Assembly (NCBI GenBank): GCA_946626015.1
Contig: CAMOTT010000044.1
Span: 1-11,841, forward strand
Length of the DNA stretch: 11,841 bases
Direction of reading: 5' to 3'
From: an uncultured Clostridia bacterium
GTDB lineage: Bacteria > Bacillota > Clostridia > Oscillospirales > Acutalibacteraceae
The translations under genes and the position numbers were made by a program. Positions 1 through 5,307 of this stretch are shown here, piece after piece; position 1 is the first letter of the stretch; each line of letters begins with the position of its first letter. The notes under the pieces are model-generated. The model worked only from the letters and a program-made list of their open reading frames with translations. It had not been told where the DNA came from and ran no database searches.

Positions 1-569
1 TTGTTGCCGCTGTTAACGACTATATTTGTAAGCCCTGAGCAGTAGGCGAAGGCACGCTCGCCGATGCTTGTCACGCTGTCCGGAATGGTCACCCTTGTCA
101 AGCCTGTGCAGTAGGCGAAGGCACCCAAGCCGATGCTTGTCACGCTGTCCGGAATGGTCACGCTTGTCAAGCCTGTGCAGTTGTAGAAGGCATCCCAGTC
201 GATGCTTGTCACGCTGTCCGGGATGGTAACGCTTGTCAAGCCTGTGCATTCGTCGAAGGCACCCTTGCCGATGCTTGTCACGCTGTTGCCTATGGTCAGT
301 GTTTTAATATTTGAGCGATAAGAATACCAAGGGGCAGAAGATGAAGAATAATAATTATTCATATCCCCCGTACCGCTTATAACAAGCTCGCCGGTCTCCG
401 TATCAAGTGACCATGTAAGGTTATAGCCGCAGGTGCCGGAACGGCTTATCGCCGCCGCGGTTACGCTCAGCCAGTCACCAAGCCCCGCAAGCCCCTCCGC
501 GGGCGCCGCCCCGCCAATCATAATGACCGCCAGCAGAATTGCAAGTGTGCGTTTAAGAAATTTCTTCAT
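1..569 (-). CDS. BspA-type leucine-rich-repeat surface protein, N-terminal part (3' end off the window)
   Basis: The frame opens at ATG 569-567 and runs off the left edge, giving 189 complete codons. GGAGGG lies 10 nt upstream of the ATG and fixes the start. Residues 1-28 are a signal peptide (basic MKKFLKR, then the hydrophobic core LAILLAVIMIGG). Residues 44-87 form the N-terminal cap common to clostridial proteins of this type (SGTCGYNLTWSL, LVISGTGDM, APWYSYRSN). From about residue 88, 23-residue repeats follow with the consensus LTSVTIPDSVTSIGxxAFxxC, which is the BspA-like LRR_5 family. Four units are visible. Such proteins are secreted or wall-attached and are thought to bind host or matrix ligands; the anchor and the total repeat number lie outside the window. 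The gene begins 53 nt after the small secreted-protein gene with no clear terminator between, so co-transcription is possible. Family assignment is sure; the ligand is unknown. Confidence 0.93.
   Translation of the reverse strand, partial: MKKFLKRTLAILLAVIMIGGAAPAEGLAGLGDWLSVTAAAISRSGTCGYNLTWSLDTETGELVISGTGDMNNYYSSSSAPWYSYRSNIKTLTIGNSVTSIGKGAFDECTGLTSVTIPDSVTSIDWDAFYNCTGLTSVTIPDSVTSIGLGAFAYCTGLTRVTIPDSVTSIGERAFAYCSGLTNIVVNSGN
5..280 (-). repeat. Tandem 69-bp near-identical repeats encoding the LRR units
   Basis: The block containing GATGCTTGTCACGCTGT recurs with GATG at 63, 132, 201 and 270, a period of exactly 69 bp (23 codons). The inner copies differ mainly by silent changes and by two or three codons at the variable LRR positions. 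This indicates recent duplication or gene conversion of LRR units. The array continues off the left edge. Confidence 0.9.
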
Positions 570-604
570 TTTTAAGACCCTCCACAAAACAAAATTTAAC
601 CGAA

Positions 605-637
605 ACATATTTTAAAACTTTTTTAAAACAACACAAC
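605..637 (-). promoter_or_regulatory. Weak possible promoter before the LRR gene
   Basis: Reading the minus strand, TTGTGT and TAAAAT are separated by 16 bp in a very A/T-rich stretch that overlaps the last codons of the upstream gene. A/T-rich DNA produces such matches by chance. The LRR gene may instead be read from the promoter of the small secreted-protein gene. Confidence 0.25.
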
Positions 638-1120
638 TTTGGCGCGAAAGGGAACAGTCGGGCGGTTGTAATACCCAAAAGAGTCACAAACAGCGCCGAC
701 TTTAAGCGAGAGCCAAAAATATCCCAAGGCAGTTCCTTTGAACCTAAAGTCCCAGGAATATGTTACACCGTCTACTGTTCGGGGTTCATATACATCTGTT
801 ATTTTAATGTTATTTAAAAAAGGCAGCAAACAAGAGGATTGGACTTCAATGTCGGAAATATCGATCGTTAAATCACTGAACCCGTCCGGATCAAAACAAT
901 ATATTGTCCCGTATCCGTACTTAAACAGACGGGGTTTCAGGGAACAACATATACCGGCGGAGGGATTTGGATAAATATAACCCGAGGAAGTCTCAGCCGT
1001 GCTGCCAGAATTTTCAAAAGACGCCGATACGGCTCTTGCGCTTGGAGTTACCAGAAAACTTTGCAATAAGAATACCGCTGCGAGTAAAAATGCCATTATG
1101 CCTTTTTTGATTTTTTTCAT
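623..1120 (-). CDS. Small secreted protein of unknown function
   Basis: This is a 165-residue protein I do not recognise. The start chosen is ATG 1120-1118, preceded by AAGGAAG. A longer reading to 1225 would add 35 non-signal-like residues and run across the predicted promoter, so it is rejected. Residues 1-30 form a clear Sec signal peptide (MKKIKKG, then a hydrophobic core, then the AxA-type site SARA after residue 30). The mature part is about 135 residues with five cysteines (58, 59, 75, 97, 145), many aromatic and beta-prone segments, and the ending VPFRAKVVLF. No transmembrane helix, wall anchor or catalytic motif is seen, so it is probably released or held non-covalently. It lies immediately upstream of the LRR surface-protein gene and may share its transcript. 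The regulatory boxes at 1244-1282 lie upstream of it. A small beta-sandwich fold is possible but unproven. Confidence 0.75.
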   Translation of the reverse strand: MKKIKKGIMAFLLAAVFLLQSFLVTPSARAVSASFENSGSTAETSSGYIYPNPSAGICCSLKPRLFKYGYGTIYCFDPDGFSDLTIDISDIEVQSSCLLPFLNNIKITDVYEPRTVDGVTYSWDFRFKGTALGYFWLSLKVGAVCDSFGYYNRPTVPFRAKVVLF

Positions 1121-1202
1121 ATGCTTTTCTTCCTTTAAAAAAGTTTCAGCGGAACGCCTGTTTGAATGACGCGAAAAACATGCGTTACTCTCTGTTGTTT
1201 GA

Positions 1203-1211
1203 ATAATAGCA
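1203..1211 (-). promoter_or_regulatory. Extended -10 promoter of the small secreted-protein gene
   Basis: The minus strand reads TGCTATTAT, an extended -10 (TGn followed by TATTAT at 1208-1203). No good -35 hexamer sits 16-18 bp upstream, and the CTTAA boxes begin about 16 bp above the expected -35. This arrangement suits an activator-dependent promoter. The predicted transcript start near 1196 gives a leader of about 75 nt before the ATG at 1120. Confidence 0.45.
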
Positions 1212-1243
1212 TATCGTTTAACCAAAATCTACCCTTTTGAACA

Positions 1244-1282
1244 AAACTTAAGCAAAGCTTAAGTTTCTTAATCAAATCTTAA
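1244..1282. promoter_or_regulatory. Palindrome and phased CTTAA boxes (putative operator)
   Basis: AAACTTAAGC-AAA-GCTTAAGTTT at 1244-1266 is a perfect 10-bp inverted repeat. CTTAA occurs at 1247, 1258, 1267 and 1278, with spacings of 11, 9 and 11 bp, so the boxes face nearly the same side of the helix. Direct repeats about 11 bp apart are typical of OmpR/PhoB-type response-regulator sites; that protein class is inference. The site lies between divergent promoters, close above the extended -10 of the minus-strand gene and about 90 bp above the -35 of thpR. Confidence 0.5.
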
Positions 1283-1305
1283 TAATTATCCCGTTCATCT
1301 TAAAA

Positions 1306-1320
1306 GCACACAGTTTGTGC
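1306..1320. repeat. Small perfect inverted repeat in the divergent region
   Basis: GCACA-CAGTT-TGTGC is a 5-bp stem with a 5-nt spacer, about 50 bp upstream of the thpR -35 box. It has no T-tract, so it is not a terminator. It could be a second operator or chance. Confidence 0.25.
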
Positions 1321-1370
1321 CGTTTGAAGCAGCCACTCATCACTGCTTTGCGCGCAGGTTTACATTGTTG

Positions 1371-1399
1371 TTGAAAACAGCGGAATCAAATAGTATAAT
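1371..1399 (+). promoter_or_regulatory. Sigma-A-type promoter of thpR
   Basis: TTGAAA (1371-1376) and a perfect TATAAT (1394-1399) are separated by 17 bp. The predicted transcript start is near 1406, about 29 nt before the thpR ATG. This is among the best promoter matches in the window. Confidence 0.75.
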
Positions 1400-1434
1400 A
1401 AAAGCAGAACAATAAATTTGTGAGCGGTGATTTT

Positions 1435-1944
1435 ATGAGGCTGTTCATTTCGATACCTCTGGAGGATGAGCCGGCGGAGCTGATCTCGGACGTGCAGAAA
1501 ACGTTCCGGCAGCAGAACGTAAGGGGCAACTATGCGCCCCGGGAAAACCTGCATATCACCCTGGCCTTTATCGGGGAGTATAACGACCCGGAGATGGTGC
1601 TGGCGGCAATGAGCCGCGTGAGGTTTTCTCCGTTTTCGGTCACAGTGGATCACATCGGCTGCTTTGACGAGCTCTGGTGGGCGGGTCTTGCCGAAAACAG
1701 GGCGCTGGAAGCCCTTGCCCGGGAGCTGCGCCGGGAGCTGGCGGAGGCCGACATACCCTTTGACAAAAAGCGGTTCCGGGCCCACGTTACCTTTTTGCGC
1801 CGGGCAGAGAACATGAGCGCCGCAGCCGCGCCGAGGCAGATCAAGCCCGCGTCAATGGCGGTGAACGGCATATCACTTATGCTGTCCACCCGGGGAAAAA
1901 GCGGCATGATATATACCGAGTTGGGATATGTGGCGGCAGAATAA
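1435..1944 (+). CDS. thpR: RNA 2',3'-cyclic phosphodiesterase (2'-5' RNA ligase family, ThpR)
   Basis: The 169-residue protein has the two HxTx motifs that define the 2H phosphoesterase superfamily, HITL at residues 40-43 and HVTF at 117-120, spaced as in ThpR/LigT. Known members hydrolyse 2',3'-cyclic phosphate ends of RNA to 2'-phosphates and can join tRNA half-molecules by a 2'-5' bond in vitro; the cellular role is poorly defined. The length (169) is normal for the family and the protein is cytoplasmic. The start is placed at ATG 1435, where the family-typical MRLFISIPL begins; a GTG at 1420 would add five residues. The ribosome site (GCGGTG) is modest, although the promoter just upstream is strong. 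A lipoprotein gene follows 49 nt later on the same strand with no promoter visible between, so the two are probably co-transcribed. Confidence 0.92.
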   Translation: MRLFISIPLEDEPAELISDVQKTFRQQNVRGNYAPRENLHITLAFIGEYNDPEMVLAAMSRVRFSPFSVTVDHIGCFDELWWAGLAENRALEALARELRRELAEADIPFDKKRFRAHVTFLRRAENMSAAAAPRQIKPASMAVNGISLMLSTRGKSGMIYTELGYVAAE

Positions 1945-1955
1945 ATTCCGCCGCC
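1932..1955 (+). promoter_or_regulatory. Hairpin spanning the thpR stop codon
   Basis: GGCGGC (1932-1937) pairs with GCCGCC (1950-1955), and inside them GAA/TTC also pair, so the TAA stop (1942-1944) sits at the tip. What follows (CGGTTTAAG) is not a proper U-tract, so this is at best a weak terminator. It could reduce read-through into the lipoprotein gene or protect the thpR mRNA end. Confidence 0.45.
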
Positions 1956-1993
1956 CGGTTTAAGTAAGTTACTAACAACAGGAGGGATCATTT

Positions 1994-2896
1994 ATGAAGT
2001 CATTATCTATTCGCTCAGGATTGGCTGTTTTGCTGTGCTGCGCTGTTCTCTGCTCCTGCGGTCTGCCCCTGTGCCGCGCCGCCGGGCAAGAACCCGAAGA
2101 GGTGATCCTGTTCACGCAGATGGACGAGGAAACGGGGCTGTATCTGCGTATGGACGAAACGGTTCGCGGCGTTTCGGAAAGGCTTTCCGCAGAGTTTATC
2201 CCGAAGAACGATATGCAGACCGTTCCGCAGATCGACAGCGGCGCTATCCGCTGCCTGCCGCCCTGCGATGAAAACGGAGGGCGTCTTGAATTGTTCCTGC
2301 CGGTCAGTTGGACGCCGAACAACGCTGCGCTGCGCATTGCGGGGCTTTTGGACGGCGCCGGGGCTGAGGTCGAACGGGATATCACGTTTACACGTGGCAG
2401 CTACACCATAGACAGCGTTTGGATCGATTACCCCGAGCCCGACAAAACGGAAACGATCCGCAGATACACCCGTAAAGCAGACACGGTCTACTGCGTACAG
2501 GGCGATACCATCCGTTTCGGCATGGACAGCGGCAATTTGCTGAGCCGCACCCGGGCGCTGGTCAGCGGCGACTCGCTGCGCGTTGACGCTGACTGCGTGG
2601 TCACGGCTGTTTCAGCGGGAGAAAGCACCCTCACGCTGCGCATCGCCCAAAGGATGGAATACACCGTCAAAGTGCGCGTTTTCGCATCCGCGCAAGCCCG
2701 GAAACAGTTTTTGCTGGGATCTGCGGCGGCTGACGCCGGCGCGATCATGGAGCGTTACTTCCACAAAACCGTTTCGCAGGCGGTCGTTCTCGGCTCGTTC
2801 TCCTTTTTGGCCGCGCCGATCCTCTATCCCCTTGCCGTGATCATCGCGCCAATGGGGTACGCTGCGGAATTGATAAAGCTTATTTTTAACAACTGA
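1994..2896 (+). CDS. Predicted lipoprotein or membrane protein with an Ig-like (Big-2-like) segment, function unknown
   Basis: The 300-residue product starts at ATG 1994, with AGGAGGG 7 nt upstream. Residues 1-22 form a signal peptide ending in LCSC, a plausible lipobox with Cys22 as the lipidated residue; cleavage by signal peptidase I near residue 30 is an alternative. Residues 31-160 are an acidic extracellular region with no motif I recognise. Residues 165-231 (CVQGDTIRF, then VVTAVSAGESTLTLRI, then YTVKVRVF) resemble a bacterial Ig-like Big-2 domain, in which the TAVSAGxxT turn is typical. The C-terminus (about 264-298) is a long hydrophobic segment broken by prolines and ending in NN, suggesting a membrane helix or hairpin. 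The protein may therefore be held at both ends. It follows thpR and is closed by a strong terminator, but no functional link to thpR is evident. Confidence 0.8.
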   Translation: MKSLSIRSGLAVLLCCAVLCSCGLPLCRAAGQEPEEVILFTQMDEETGLYLRMDETVRGVSERLSAEFIPKNDMQTVPQIDSGAIRCLPPCDENGGRLELFLPVSWTPNNAALRIAGLLDGAGAEVERDITFTRGSYTIDSVWIDYPEPDKTETIRRYTRKADTVYCVQGDTIRFGMDSGNLLSRTRALVSGDSLRVDADCVVTAVSAGESTLTLRIAQRMEYTVKVRVFASAQARKQFLLGSAAADAGAIMERYFHKTVSQAVVLGSFSFLAAPILYPLAVIIAPMGYAAELIKLIFNN

Positions 2897-2920
2897 CATA
2901 ACTACCTGCGACAAAATATA

Positions 2921-2955
2921 GGGGCTGCTCGTAAAAGCAGCCCCTTGCTTTTTTT
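2921..2955 (+). terminator. Rho-independent terminator of the thpR-lipoprotein unit
   Basis: GGGGCTGCT (2921-2929) pairs perfectly with AGCAGCCCC (2936-2944) around a 6-nt loop. TTGC and seven T residues (2949-2955) follow. It lies 25 nt after the lipoprotein stop codon. Confidence 0.93.
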
Positions 2956-2958
2956 ATT

Positions 2959-3002
2959 AAAAACTGCGGACAGATCCGACTTTTCGGAAATTATAAGCGC
3001 AG
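2959..3002 (-). terminator. Probable terminator of the DUF6273 gene
   Basis: On the minus strand CTGCG (3002-2998) pairs with CGCAG (2968-2964), enclosing an inner stem TCCGA-AAAG-TCGGA, and five T residues (2963-2959) follow. The hairpin begins 8 nt after the stop codon. The outer stem is short with an unequal internal loop. It stands tail-to-tail with the plus-strand terminator at 2921. Confidence 0.6.
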
Positions 3003-3009
3003 GTCTTTC

Positions 3010-3870
3010 TCAACCGACCGTGACCCACATTGCAGGGCGGACGGTGTAACCCAGCTCAATTTCCTCGTCGTCATTTTCGACCCATATGCTGTTTACGGGT
3101 GCTCCGTCCTTTTTTAAACCATCTGTGATGATCAGCATTGCAGAGGATTGATAAAAACCCGGAGTGCGAAGCCACCACATAGTTGAGCCTTTATTTGCCG
3201 CGCCGTCTTCTCCGCTGCCGTCACTGATAAAACCGCCGTTTGCAACAGCGTAATCCGTTGGGTCACAAATATACAGCAAGCCGTTCTCTGAATATTTATT
3301 ATACTCCTCTTCACTCAGGAGAAAAATCTTATCGTCGGTATTATTCCCTCCGGGAGTATTCGTTTCCGAATTGGCTTTGTTCTCAAGCGTTGTCAAAGCG
3401 ATCTGCGACTGTTCCTGCTCCGAAAAAGACGATTTCAAAAAGTTGTCATTGAGCCACTTTCGCAAACTGCAGGTCTCCCATGTGACGTCTGCATATTTCT
3501 CGTTGTATTTTTTGCAATCCAGGGCGTATTCGCTGACCAGCAGGACCTTGTCATCTTGTTTGTCCAAAATCAACCATTTTATGTCTTCTTTACCGTCGCT
3601 CAAATTATTGTTTTGCTCGTATTTTCCAAACGTATAATAGTTCCCGATAATCAATCCGCTGTTTTTGACTTCTTCTGTGGTTTCGTTTTCCACGGTCGTC
3701 AGCTCAGTGCCGCGAACCGGTTCGGTCTCTGCCGGTTCGGTCTCGGATACCTGTGTCGTTCCATCACTGACATCTGCCTTGTTATGCAAAAGAGCAACGG
3801 TAAGCACAGCGGATACCGACAAAACTACTATTATTGCCGCAATTATAATGAACTTAGACGTTTTTTTCAT
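3010..3870 (-). CDS. Membrane-anchored DUF6273 domain protein
   Basis: The 286-residue protein starts at ATG 3870-3868 behind GGGAGGA; a start at 3915 would add 15 residues without a ribosome site. Residues 7-28 form one strongly hydrophobic helix after MKKTSK, a signal anchor or uncleaved signal peptide. Residues 33-70 are a Thr/Glu-rich linker (SETEPAETEP and similar). Residues 74-286 match the DUF6273 pattern frequent in gut Firmicutes: FGKYEQ, IKWLILD, LLVSEYALD, LRKWLNDNF, KIFLLSEEEY, WWLRTPG and the ending GYTVRPAMWV. The role of the domain is unknown to me; it is usually extracytoplasmic and often joined to other surface modules. Here it stands alone, with its own promoter and terminator. 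A/T content seems higher than in the neighbouring genes, which might reflect separate acquisition. Family call is firm, function unassigned. Confidence 0.88.
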   Translation of the reverse strand: MKKTSKFIIIAAIIVVLSVSAVLTVALLHNKADVSDGTTQVSETEPAETEPVRGTELTTVENETTEEVKNSGLIIGNYYTFGKYEQNNNLSDGKEDIKWLILDKQDDKVLLVSEYALDCKKYNEKYADVTWETCSLRKWLNDNFLKSSFSEQEQSQIALTTLENKANSETNTPGGNNTDDKIFLLSEEEYNKYSENGLLYICDPTDYAVANGGFISDGSGEDGAANKGSTMWWLRTPGFYQSSAMLIITDGLKKDGAPVNSIWVENDDEEIELGYTVRPAMWVTVG

Positions 3871-3929
3871 AATGTTCCTCCCAAATGTCATAAAGTGATC
3901 TGTTACAAAAAACAATGCTGCTGATTTTT

Positions 3930-3958
3930 AGTTTAATCAAGAATCGGTGAGTTGTCAA
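3930..3958 (-). promoter_or_regulatory. Sigma-A-type promoter of the DUF6273 gene
   Basis: On the minus strand a perfect TTGACA (3958-3953) is 17 bp from TAAACT (3935-3930). The predicted start near 3923 gives a leader of about 53 nt before the ATG at 3870. Confidence 0.75.
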
Positions 3959-3979
3959 TATCTTCCTTGTTTTTATTAT
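3952..3979 (+). promoter_or_regulatory. Likely promoter of the aldo/keto reductase gene
   Basis: TTGTCA (3952-3957) and TATTAT (3974-3979) are spaced 16 bp on the plus strand. The -35 overlaps that of the divergent DUF6273 promoter almost base for base, because TTGTCAA reads similarly on both strands. The predicted leader to ATG 4107 is about 120 nt. TAGAAT at 3995 is a competing, weaker -10. Confidence 0.5.
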
Positions 3980-4106
3980 TTGTTTATGATAACATAGAAT
4001 TAAACAGGTGTGGATTTTTATGCCGCATCAATGTTTCCGGCCGGTCAGAGCGGCGGAGCAGGTTTTTTGCCGATTTCAAAATAAAGATAACGAAGGTGGT
4101 ATTGTA

Positions 4107-5222
4107 ATGTCGGATTATTTCGGAAAAGATGTTCCCAAGCTGGGCTTTGGGCTGATGCGTCTGCCCCACAAGGGGCTGCGCACGGATGTGGAGCAGGTCA
4201 AAACTATGGTGGATATGTTTATGGAGGCCGGATTTACCTATTTTGATACGGCCTTTGTCTACCCCGGGTCGGAGGCCGCCACAAAGAAGGCGCTGGTTGA
4301 CCGTTATCCCCGGGAGAGCTACACGCTATGCACCAAGATAAACGCATTCATGCTGGCTCCCACCGAAAAGGCGGCAAAGCAGCAGTTTTATACCAGCCTT
4401 GAGCGTACCGGCGCAGGGTATTTCGACTACTATCTGCTCCACGCTTTTATGGAAAACAACTACAAAAAATACGACAAGTTCCACCTTTGGGATTTTGTTA
4501 AGGAGCAAAAAGAAAAGGGGCTTGTCAAGCATTTCGGGTTCTCCTACCACGCGGGCCCGGAGCTGCTGGATCAGATACTGACAGAGCATCCCGAGGTGGA
4601 TTTTATCCAGCTGCAAATAAACTACGCCGACTGGGAGAACCCCTCGGTGGCCTCCAGAGCCAATTACGAGGTGGCGCGCAAGCACGGCAAATCCATCACG
4701 GTGATGGAGCCCGTCAAGGGCGGAAAGCTCGCCGATCCCCCAAAAGAGGTAAAAAAGCTCTTCAAGGATTATCACCCGGATATGTCATACGCCTCATGGG
4801 CGATCCGGTTCGTCGCCTCACTGGACGGCATCATAACCGTGCTTTCCGGGATGTCCAACATTGAACAGATGCAGGACAATATTTCCTATATGAAAAATTT
4901 TCAGCCGCTGAACGAGGAGGAGCAAAAGATCATCCGAGAAGCGCAGCGCATTATGGGGAGTTCATCCGCCATCCCCTGTACCGCTTGCCATTACTGCGTG
5001 GAGGGCTGCCCCATGGGGATCCGTATACCCGACATATTCACGGCAATGAACAAACAGCTGGGCGACGGCCAGCTTGAAAAGGCAAGGGAGCTTTATGCCG
5101 CCGCAACGGCAGCCGGCGGCAAGGCCGGCGACTGCGTGGAATGTAAGCAATGTGAAAATGCCTGCCCCCAGCACCTGCCAATTACAGAGCACCTGAAACA
5201 GGCGGCGGCAATGTTTGAATAG
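4107..5222 (+). CDS. Aldo/keto reductase with C-terminal two-[4Fe-4S] ferredoxin domain
   Basis: The 371-residue protein starts at ATG 4107, behind AAGGTGG, and opens with SDYFGKDVPKLGFGLMRLP, a normal start for this anaerobe-type family. Residues 1-280 are an aldo/keto reductase barrel with the catalytic tetrad visible: Asp47 and Tyr52 (FDTAFVYPG), Lys77 (CTKI) and His112 (LLHAF). Residues 291-301 and 343-353 each carry CxxCxxCxxxC followed by Pro (Cys 291, 294, 297, 301 and 343, 346, 349, 353), enough for two [4Fe-4S] clusters. The fusion suggests electron exchange between a nicotinamide- or ferredoxin-type donor and a carbonyl substrate in the cytoplasm of an anaerobe; the substrate is unknown. 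It is transcribed alone, with a hairpin terminator after it. An in-frame ATG at 4020 behind AGGTGTGG could give a 29-residue N-terminal extension, which I consider less likely. Confidence 0.92.
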   Translation: MSDYFGKDVPKLGFGLMRLPHKGLRTDVEQVKTMVDMFMEAGFTYFDTAFVYPGSEAATKKALVDRYPRESYTLCTKINAFMLAPTEKAAKQQFYTSLERTGAGYFDYYLLHAFMENNYKKYDKFHLWDFVKEQKEKGLVKHFGFSYHAGPELLDQILTEHPEVDFIQLQINYADWENPSVASRANYEVARKHGKSITVMEPVKGGKLADPPKEVKKLFKDYHPDMSYASWAIRFVASLDGIITVLSGMSNIEQMQDNISYMKNFQPLNEEEQKIIREAQRIMGSSSAIPCTACHYCVEGCPMGIRIPDIFTAMNKQLGDGQLEKARELYAAATAAGGKAGDCVECKQCENACPQHLPITEHLKQAAAMFE

Positions 5223-5241
5223 GAGTAAAATAATATAGAAA

Positions 5242-5291
5242 GAACGGCTATACCGGGCGCTTCATAATGCTCGATATGGCCGTTCATTTTT
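5242..5291 (+). terminator. Terminator of the reductase gene, probably bidirectional
   Basis: GAACGGC (5242-5248) pairs with GCCGTTC (5279-5285), and the stem continues inward through TATA and mismatched G/C pairs toward GGGC/GCTC. A run of five T (5287-5291) follows on the plus strand. On the minus strand the same hairpin is followed by a T-rich tail, so it may also end the GH39-like transcript, whose stop is at 5308. Confidence 0.75.
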
Positions 5292-5307
5292 CCGTTATCA
5301 AAGCCGC

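Noticed and set aside
13..249. Minus-strand reading frame rich in His/Arg/Lys repeats
   Set aside because: It is an alternative frame of the 69-bp LRR repeats; the real frame gives the VTIPDSVTSIG consensus and a signal peptide.
5..280. Regular repeats that could suggest a CRISPR array
   Set aside because: The repeats are contiguous 69-bp units without unique spacers and encode protein repeats.
1121..1225. Upstream extension of the small secreted protein to an ATG at 1225
   Set aside because: The extension overlaps the predicted promoter and would bury the signal peptide; ATG 1120 has a good ribosome site.
3871..3924. Start of the DUF6273 protein at 3915, and a plus-strand frame across its N-terminus
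   Set aside because: GGGAGGA before ATG 3870 and the MKKTSK signal-anchor start favour 3870; the plus-strand frame is a shadow.
4020..4106. Possible riboswitch or leader structure before the reductase gene
   Set aside because: GC-rich palindromic bits (CCGGCCGG) occur, but no recognisable aptamer or terminator/antiterminator pair.
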